Of a DNA stretch of 63,254 nt, positions 47,191 to 53,334 are shown piece after piece (positions within the stretch are counted from its first letter, which is position 1; each line of letters begins with the position of its first letter). The notes beneath the pieces were generated by a model that saw nothing but the letters and a program-made list of their open reading frames with translations, was not told where the DNA came from and made no database searches. Where the stretch lies: NCBI GenBank assembly GCA_014360905.1, contig JACIWW010000017.1, positions 1 to 63,254 of the forward strand, read 5' to 3'. Source of the stretch: Chloroflexota bacterium (GTDB lineage Bacteria > Chloroflexota > Anaerolineae > UBA2200). The position numbers were made by a program, and so were the translations under genes.

Positions 47191-48513
47191 CTATTTCACG
47201 TCCGTCAGTGTCTGCTGAAAACGGCGCACGAGAAGACGTGGAGGCGCCAAGATCAAATAGGCAAAAGCCAGGAACACGGCTATACGTGCCGCCCCGCCAA
47301 TCCAGAGAGCAGTGCGAACTCCTACCCATCCTGCCACTGTGGTGCCCAGGATAGGAGCGGCAAAGGCTGGGATGTTCATCATCGTATTGAAGATAGCGAT
47401 GTAGGTAGCTCGCCGCTCGGACGGCACGACCTCCAACAAACCGTTGAAAAGACCCAAGTTGAATGCTGGCGAAGCGAGGCCAGCGATGAAAGATACCAGC
47501 AATAAGGGCATGACGCTTTTGCTAAGGGCCGTGCCTATGGGATAGAAACAAACGCCAAGCAGCCCTAGCAACAACAACAAACGCGAGCCACGCCTTTGCG
47601 CAAACCTACCCCAGGCATAATAGGCCACAATGGTCACACCTGACTCAACCATAGCCAGAATGCCAATCCAACCATCTGAGATCTGTAGCATTCGCACCCG
47701 GTAAATGGCATAAAGGGGAATGGGGAAGTAGAGCCCCCAATGATAGAGAAAAGCTCCCAAAGTAAACCGCACATAATCACGGTGCGCCAGAATAGCTTGC
47801 AGCAAATGCCTGGTGCCAAGACGCTGGCTAGACTGAACCTCTACCTGTTGCATCCGCTCAGTACCCGGGATAACCACACGTCCTAGGTAGTACAGGCTTA
47901 ACACAGAAGCCAAAAATGCTAATGTAAAGATCAATTGATAGCCAAAAGGAAAGGGCAGCACATCCAGTGCCTTGCCTGTTAATAGGACAGCCGCCGTGCT
48001 CATCGCAGAGAGAGCAACATTGCGGATGCTCACCACGCGAGCTCTATCCTGAGGAGCGACCACTTCGGCCAACATGGCAGTGAAGGAAACAGTGCTCACC
48101 GCAGTGGGAATTGTGCCCAACGCAGTGATATAGACGATAGCACTTGCCTGGATTCCCTTGCCCAATAGGGGCACCAACGCAATCAGAAAAGCGGGAAGAC
48201 GCATCAACAAGCCCGATACAAGCAAAGTCCTCTTCTTGTCGCTCTCGCGCTCAACCAGACGGGCGGCAGGAATCTGGAAAAGGACGTTCATCAGCGCCGG
48301 CAAGGAGGTGAGCAAAGCAATGAGGAAATTGGATGCTCCCAGCCGAAGGGCAAAAATGCTGGTGAAAGTCGCATTCACGCCAGATAGTATCCCGTACCAA
48401 GCCACCTCACGGTAGAGATTCAGATAATTCCAGCGTTCCGATATTTCACCAGGCGCGAACCAGCGTATCGCAACGACACGCGCTCTGCGCAAACGCAAAC
48501 CGATTTTTCTCAC
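47191..48513 (-). CDS. MFS transporter
   Basis: A 440-residue transporter with about 12 membrane segments and an N-terminal cytoplasmic extension rich in Arg (RLRRARVVAIRW). FQIPAARLVERESDKKRTLL occupies the loop-2/3 position, a degenerate MFS motif, and YYAWGRFAQRRGSRLLLLLG is the repeat in the second half. Substrate is unknown. The start GTG overlaps the HIT gene stop by four bases. Confidence 0.88.
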   Translation of the reverse strand: MRKIGLRLRRARVVAIRWFAPGEISERWNYLNLYREVAWYGILSGVNATFTSIFALRLGASNFLIALLTSLPALMNVLFQIPAARLVERESDKKRTLLVSGLLMRLPAFLIALVPLLGKGIQASAIVYITALGTIPTAVSTVSFTAMLAEVVAPQDRARVVSIRNVALSAMSTAAVLLTGKALDVLPFPFGYQLIFTLAFLASVLSLYYLGRVVIPGTERMQQVEVQSSQRLGTRHLLQAILAHRDYVRFTLGAFLYHWGLYFPIPLYAIYRVRMLQISDGWIGILAMVESGVTIVAYYAWGRFAQRRGSRLLLLLGLLGVCFYPIGTALSKSVMPLLLVSFIAGLASPAFNLGLFNGLLEVVPSERRATYIAIFNTMMNIPAFAAPILGTTVAGWVGVRTALWIGGAARIAVFLAFAYLILAPPRLLVRRFQQTLTDVK

Positions 48514-49022
48514 CGGGAGGTTGAATTGCCTCCTTCCACCTTGCGTAGTACTGCTAACAGCTTATTGTAGGTGTCATCCAGCGACTCGGGAATGATGCGT
48601 ACGTCGGCAAGGACGGGCATAAAGTTGGTATCGCCTTCCCAGCGCGGCACGATGTGAATGTGCACATGATCCTGAATCCCGGCCCCAGCCACTCGTCCCA
48701 AATTGATGCCCACGTTGAACCCATGCGGATTGTTCATTGCTCCGCGAAGTGCCTGCAAGCCTTTTTTGGTCAAGAGCATCATATCGGCCAAGGTTTCATC
48801 GTCCAATTCTACCAAGTCACCCACATGCTCATAAGGTACAACCATGAGGTGCCCGTTGATGTATGGGTATAGATTGAGCATCAGGACAGCCTTTGTGCCC
48901 CGGTATAGGATGTAGCGCGCTGCATCATTACCTGCTTGCAGTGCTTCACAAAGCACGCAGTTATGTGGTTTCTCTCCTGCGATATATTTCATGCGCCACG
49001 GAGCCCATATGCGTTTCACCAC
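48510..49022 (-). CDS. HIT family hydrolase (FHIT/Ap4A-type)
   Basis: A 170-residue nucleotide hydrolase with the histidine triad HVHIHIVPRW. Upstream, NCVLCEALQAGNDAARYILY has the CxxC-like zinc start of bacterial HIT proteins and MLNLYPYINGHLMVVPYEHV the nucleotide-binding block. Likely substrates are dinucleoside polyphosphates or AMP derivatives. The GTG start follows GAGGAGG. Confidence 0.93.
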   Translation of the reverse strand: MVKRIWAPWRMKYIAGEKPHNCVLCEALQAGNDAARYILYRGTKAVLMLNLYPYINGHLMVVPYEHVGDLVELDDETLADMMLLTKKGLQALRGAMNNPHGFNVGINLGRVAGAGIQDHVHIHIVPRWEGDTNFMPVLADVRIIPESLDDTYNKLLAVLRKVEGGNSTSR

Positions 49023-49097
49023 TTACCTCCTCATAATAGGGACAATTCCATCCATAACAATAGGTTGATTCTAATGGCAATGAGCAAGTTCAGCAAG

Positions 49098-49745
49098 TTA
49101 ATCCTGCGCGAGCAAAAGCCGCACTCGCTCAATGCTATGCACGGCATCTGCCAGACCCAGCGCCGCGATCACGTCGTTAGGGCGACCTGTGCCTCGCTCA
49201 TCTGCTTGCAGACGCATGCCAATGACATACGCTCTTTCGCGCCGACCGACGATCCACAACGCTCGGATAAGCGGCCGCAGGTCATATTCCCGCACCCCAT
49301 TGGGGCGCTCCCGGCGCCAGGGCAGACTTGGCACGACCAACAGGTCATCCAGTCGCGCTTGCATTTCTTGTGGGGCATCCTGGCTCTCCACAACCACCTC
49401 GTACTCTGCTGCCACAACCTGCGCAGGCAGGGGCGGGAGGGTCATGGGAACCTCCATCACGTTCTCAAGTTGCAGGCCAGGCGGCAGTTGCCCCTTCAGA
49501 CGGGATGCAAACTCATGCAGCTCCATGTGCTTTTGCAGAACCACATCCAGCATCTCCGCACGCCCGGTAAAGCCCACAGGCAATGCCGCGGCAAAGAACA
49601 GCCTGGGATGCGGGTTAAAACCCTGCGAATAGGCCAAAGGGATTTTAGCGCGGCGCAAAGCGCGCTCCCAGGCACGCATCAAATCCAGATGAGAGATGTA
49701 CTTGACTTCATCCCCTTTGGCAAAAGTAATTCTGAAACGTTGCAT
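49098..49745 (-). CDS. TIGR03936-family radical SAM-associated protein (DUF2344)
   Basis: A 215-residue protein of the family that is usually next to, or fused with, a B12-binding radical SAM protein. RFRITFAKGDEVKYISHLDL and ERALRRAKIPLAYSQGFNPH are the conserved opening. No cluster motif of its own. It starts nine bases after the stop of the 642-residue partner. Function is unknown; the fold suggests RNA binding in some annotations, which is not testable here. Confidence 0.88.
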   Translation of the reverse strand: MQRFRITFAKGDEVKYISHLDLMRAWERALRRAKIPLAYSQGFNPHPRLFFAAALPVGFTGRAEMLDVVLQKHMELHEFASRLKGQLPPGLQLENVMEVPMTLPPLPAQVVAAEYEVVVESQDAPQEMQARLDDLLVVPSLPWRRERPNGVREYDLRPLIRALWIVGRRERAYVIGMRLQADERGTGRPNDVIAALGLADAVHSIERVRLLLAQD

Positions 49746-49754
49746 CGTCTCGCC

Positions 49755-51683
49755 TTACTCGCTGTCCATCATGTGGGAACGTCCAGCAGGCGCTACTCTA
49801 TCCGCTTTGTCACGCGCATGCTCTGATGCGATCCTTACCGTGTCATCTGCCAGACTGGGGCAGCGATCCAGGTCAAAAGCAACCCGTACACCGCAATCCT
49901 GACAGCCGCCGCGACAGTCAATGCTGCTCTCGCCGCGCAGGCTGCGCTGATACTCTTCCCACAGGAACGCAGTGCTGACTCCAGTGTGGATGTGAGTCCA
50001 AGGCAAGACCTCAGCGAAGGAGCGCTGCCGTGTGGCGTAGAAACTTGCATCAAGACCTGCCTTGGCAAAAGCCTGCTGCCAGAGTTGCGGCTGAAAAGCC
50101 TCCGCCCAGGCATCGAAACGCGCCCCCAATTGCCATGCGCGCAAGATGACCTGTCCCAGGCGGCGATCGCCTCGTGAAAGCACTGCCTCCAACCAGGCTG
50201 TCATGGGGTCTGACCAACTCAATTCTATGCCGCGTCCAGGCAGGGCGCGACGCAGTGCCTGCTGTTTGGCGGCAATCTGCCCCGCGTCTTCTATAGGAAG
50301 CCACTGGAACGGGGTGTGGGCTTTGGGGATGAAGGTAGCCACGCTGACGCTGACCTGAGCCCGAGGGCCATGCCAACACCGCCCGATGCCGCGCACTGCC
50401 TTGACCAAATCCGCAATTGCCAGCACATCCTCCAATGTCTCCGTAGGCAGCCCGATCATGAAATACAGCTTGATGCGCAGCCAACCGCTGGCATAAGCCG
50501 CTTCAGCCGTGCGCAGCAGATCATCTGCGGTGACGCTTTTGTTGATGACCTGCCGCAGGCGCTCGCTCCCTGCTTCCGGCGCAAAGGTCAATCCAGTCTT
50601 GCGCGTGCGCTGAATCATCTGCGCCAGCGCAACGGAAAAGGTGTCCGTGCGCAATGAGGGCAGAGAAATCGCCAAGCGCTGCTCGGCATAGCGCTGGCTC
50701 AATTCCCGCACCAGGGGCTCGATGCCGGTGTAATCCGTACTGCTCAGCGATACCAGTGCAATCTCCTCATAGCCGGTGTGAGCAAGCAGTTGGTCTATGG
50801 CGTCCAGAACCTCCTGTAGCGGGCGCTCGCGCACCGGACGGTAAATCATCCCCGCCTGGCAAAAGCGGCAGCCCCGCGTGCAACCGCGCATGATCTCCAC
50901 CATGCCACGATCATGCACCACGTTCAGAAAAGGCACCACCGGCTTGACCGGCGGCGGTGGCAGGACAGGGACAATGCGCTTTTGGACACGCGCTGGCACC
51001 CCCGCTTTCGCGGGTTCGATGGACGATACCGTTCCATCCTCGTGGTAAGCCACGCGGTACAAGTGGGGGACATAGACGCCCTTGATGCTAGCTGCTTGCT
51101 GCAGGAATTCCTCTTTCCAAGGGGCATGGCTTTTTCTGCACTCCAGATACAAGCGGAGCAATTCCAGGAGCACCTCTTCCCCCTCCCCGATGACAAACAG
51201 GTCGAAGAAATCCGCCAGTGGCTCGGCGTTATAGGTGCAAGTGCCGCCAGCGATGACCAATGGACAATCCTCATTACGCTGCGATGCCAGCAAGGGGATC
51301 CCAGCCAAATCCAACATGTTTAACACGTTGGAATAGTTCAACTCGTACTGCAGGCTGAAACCAAGGATGTCGAAATCGCGCACAGGATGATGCGATTCCA
51401 GCGAAAAGAGGGGCATCCCTGCCTGGCGCATGGCACGCTCCATATCCAACCAAGGCGCATAGACCCGCTCGGCGAGCATCTCCGGCTGCTGATTCACCAG
51501 GTCGTAGAGGATAGCCAAGCCGAGGTTGGACATGCCCACTTCGTACACATCGGGATAAGCCAACGCCACTCTGACCTTTGCCTGCGCCCAGTCCTTGCGC
51601 ATGCTGTTCCACTCGTTGCCACTGTAGCGTGCTGGTTTCGCCACTGTGGGCAGGATGCGATCCAAAAGTGCGGTAGAGATCAT
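49755..51683 (-). CDS. TIGR03960-family B12-binding radical SAM protein
   Basis: A 642-residue enzyme. The N-terminal third is a B12-binding-like Rossmann domain (VRVALAYPDVYEVGMSNLGL). The radical SAM core has GCTRGCRFCQAGMIYRPVRE, giving CxxxCxxC, and SLSSTDYTGIEPLVRELSQR. The C-terminal region includes CRGGCQDCGVRV, a cysteine cluster. The reaction is unknown. It overlaps YjbQ upstream by four bases (ATGA) and is followed by its TIGR03936 partner. Confidence 0.92.
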   Translation of the reverse strand: MISTALLDRILPTVAKPARYSGNEWNSMRKDWAQAKVRVALAYPDVYEVGMSNLGLAILYDLVNQQPEMLAERVYAPWLDMERAMRQAGMPLFSLESHHPVRDFDILGFSLQYELNYSNVLNMLDLAGIPLLASQRNEDCPLVIAGGTCTYNAEPLADFFDLFVIGEGEEVLLELLRLYLECRKSHAPWKEEFLQQAASIKGVYVPHLYRVAYHEDGTVSSIEPAKAGVPARVQKRIVPVLPPPPVKPVVPFLNVVHDRGMVEIMRGCTRGCRFCQAGMIYRPVRERPLQEVLDAIDQLLAHTGYEEIALVSLSSTDYTGIEPLVRELSQRYAEQRLAISLPSLRTDTFSVALAQMIQRTRKTGLTFAPEAGSERLRQVINKSVTADDLLRTAEAAYASGWLRIKLYFMIGLPTETLEDVLAIADLVKAVRGIGRCWHGPRAQVSVSVATFIPKAHTPFQWLPIEDAGQIAAKQQALRRALPGRGIELSWSDPMTAWLEAVLSRGDRRLGQVILRAWQLGARFDAWAEAFQPQLWQQAFAKAGLDASFYATRQRSFAEVLPWTHIHTGVSTAFLWEEYQRSLRGESSIDCRGGCQDCGVRVAFDLDRCPSLADDTVRIASEHARDKADRVAPAGRSHMMDSE

Positions 51684-52096
51684 GCTCTCTCAGCGTCAGA
51701 GATGATGCGTACCAGGACCTCCCTGCGGCGAGGCCCATCGAATTCGGCTAGGAAGACACCTTGCCAGGTGCCTAGCACCAGCTGCCCTTTCTCGATAAAC
51801 AGCGTTTGTGAAGAACCCAGGAGGCTTGTCTTGATGTGCGCTGCGGCATTGCCCTCGGTATGGTGATAGTTCGCCTGCCAGGGCACCAGACGATCCAAAA
51901 CAGCGAGGATATCCATCTTGACCGATGGATCCCAGTTTTCATTCACCGTCACGCCAGCCGTGGTGTGAGGCACAAAAATGACGCATAGCCCCTCCTGCAC
52001 ACCACTTTTCTGGATGCATTTTTGCACTTCCATAGTGATATCCACCAACTCGGCTTTTGTCTTGCTGCTCACCTGGATTTCGAACTGCATGGTCAC
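51680..52096 (-). CDS. YjbQ family protein (UPF0047)
   Basis: A 138-residue member of the YjbQ/UPF0047 family, annotated in databases as secondary thiamine-phosphate synthase; its physiological role is not established. Conserved blocks are CVIFVPHTTAGVTVNENWDP (His-Thr-Thr), YHHTEGNAAAHIKTSLLGSS and GTWQGVFLAEFDGPRRREVL. It heads the tightly overlapped trio with the radical SAM pair. Confidence 0.92.
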   Translation of the reverse strand: MTMQFEIQVSSKTKAELVDITMEVQKCIQKSGVQEGLCVIFVPHTTAGVTVNENWDPSVKMDILAVLDRLVPWQANYHHTEGNAAAHIKTSLLGSSQTLFIEKGQLVLGTWQGVFLAEFDGPRRREVLVRIISDAERA

Positions 52097-52200
52097 ACTC
52101 CTTGCTCGTGATGCGGAGATGCTTTAAAAATGACGAGGTTCGACATAGTATAGCACAGCAGGCAGGCTTTGGCAACCGACTGCTGTGCCAGCAACGAATA

Positions 52201-52247
52201 GGGCACGAATGAACGAATGTGTCGCATCATGCATTCGTTGAATGCCC
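52201..52247. repeat. Inverted repeat inside the long 52097-52689 gap
   Basis: GGGCACGAATGAACGAATG and CATTCGTTGAATGCCC form an imperfect stem. The left arm contains ACGAATGAACGAATG, the reverse complement of a 15-mer at 18041-18055. The 593-bp gap contains no convincing gene: a 67-codon plus-strand frame (52336-52539) has no start signal or family. Confidence 0.45.
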
Positions 52248-52481
52248 CTGAGTTGGACTACACCCGTACCACGGCACTGTTTGACGGATAACTTGACTTG
52301 CCTATAAAATATGGACGACATCCAGTTGGAAGAATGTGGACAATCTTGACAAGCTGTTTGTCCCACCTCCTTGCGACGCTGTGCTGATAGCGCAAAAACG
52401 CCTCTCAGTACAACTGCAGGAGAGCACGGAACGGTCAGGTCACCGCATGTCAAGGGATCTTGCAACAGTCCGGGGGATACA

Positions 52482-52506
52482 GGGATATACGGATTCCGCA
52501 TATCCC
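52482..52506. repeat. 25-bp imperfect palindrome
   Basis: GGGATATACGG pairs with CCGCATATCCC apart from one A/C position, around ATT. It lies 40 bp before the stronger hairpin at 52546. Confidence 0.45.
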
Positions 52507-52545
52507 TCCAGAATGGGGCAGATTAAGGATTCCGTCTAATCAATA

Positions 52546-52576
52546 GTTAGCGCGGACGCTGCGCGTCCGCGCTAAC
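52546..52576. repeat. Perfect 14-bp hairpin at the edge of the accessory island
   Basis: GTTAGCGCGGACGC and GCGTCCGCGCTAAC pair perfectly around TGC. Ends (GTTAG/CTAAC) resemble attC core ends but do not meet GTTRRRY, and the stem is far shorter than an attC. It marks the left edge of the cassette-like region. The DNA to 52689 is GC-rich with further inverted words (CGAGGCCC/GGGCCTCG). Confidence 0.85.
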
Positions 52577-52689
52577 GGCGCCGCTGATTTGTGCTTCGGT
52601 GTTTCGTTGGCTCGTCGCGGCCTCGAGGCCCGCAGGTTCCAGGGCCTCGCGAGTGGTCGCGCTGGATAAGACCACACTGTGAGGCTGTT

Positions 52690-53192
52690 GTGATCACAAA
52701 GACCATCTACGAAGAACGATTGTCATCGCCCAGGACAGAGGCGCTGTTTGTCGTTCTGACGCTTCTGTTTCTCTCGCTCTCAACGTGGCGAGTCACAGGG
52801 CGCGGCCTCGACGGGTGGGGCATCGTCTTGCTTTGTCTATTCGCTGTGTTTCTGTTCTACTCCTGAACTACAGGACACTCGTCATTCGTCTCACAGGAGA
52901 GTCTCTGAGGCTCACGTTTGGCATCTTCACATGGGCAGTTCCATTGGACAACATTGAAGGGTGCCAGCTCGATGATTCATCCCCGCTGGCGAGATATGGC
53001 GGGGCCGGGATACACTTCATGTTCATAGGTCAGAGATATTGCGCTTCGTTCAACTTCCTGGAGTATCCCCGGTTGGTGCTGGGGCTGAAGGTCAAGAAGG
53101 GTTTGGTGCGGGACATTGCATTCTCAACGAGAAGGCCAAACGAGGTAATGAAGCTGCTCCAGGAGGTCATAGCACAGGAGCGCGTCGCCTAA
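52690..53192 (+). pseudogene. Membrane protein with PH-like domain, cassette-type, one frameshift
   Basis: The gene starts at GTG 52690 after GAGG and encodes two adjacent membrane helices (EALFVVLTLLFLSLSTW; GWGIVLLCLFAVFLFYS). The frame then closes at TGA near 52864. The next frame continues sensibly: NYRTLVIRLTGESLRLTFG, IFTWAVPLDNIEGCQLDD, GGAGIHFMFIGQRYCASFNF, to a stop at 53190-53192. The two-helix plus beta-domain layout fits bacterial PH-like membrane proteins. The 503-bp span is one base short of in-frame. The stop codon TAA lies within GCCTAAC, the left end of the attC-like site, as is common in integron cassettes. Confidence 0.65.
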
Positions 53193-53315
53193 CCTGCGGC
53201 TGCACCTGACGCGGCTATCATGCTCGGTTGTGAAGTCGGCTGGGCCTGCCGCCGAGGTCAGTAGCGGAGGCCCATCGCCCGAGCCGCGGCGCAGGTGAGC
53301 CGCCATCCGTTAGGC
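53187..53315 (+). other. Integron attC-like recombination site, 129 bp
   Basis: Ends are GCCTAAC (53187-53193, RYYYAAC) and GTTAGGC (53309-53315, GTTRRRY), perfectly complementary. Inside, GCGGCT-G-CACCTG (53196-53208) pairs with CAGGTGAGCCGC (53292-53303), leaving a single extrahelical G at 53202, an attC hallmark. CGCGGCT (53210-53216) pairs with AGCCGCG (53282-53288). Length and layout fit attC. The upstream gene ends in it and the next gene starts 20 bp after it. No integron integrase is present in the window. Confidence 0.7.
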
Positions 53316-53334
53316 GGAAATATCTGGACGAGTA

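Noticed and set aside
52336-52539. 67-codon plus-strand frame in the long gap
   Set aside because: No ribosome site, no family, and it runs through palindromic repeat DNA.
52546-52576. Second attC site closing the left side of the cassette
   Set aside because: The hairpin is only 31 bp, fully symmetric, has no extrahelical base and its ends (GTTAGCG) miss the core consensus.
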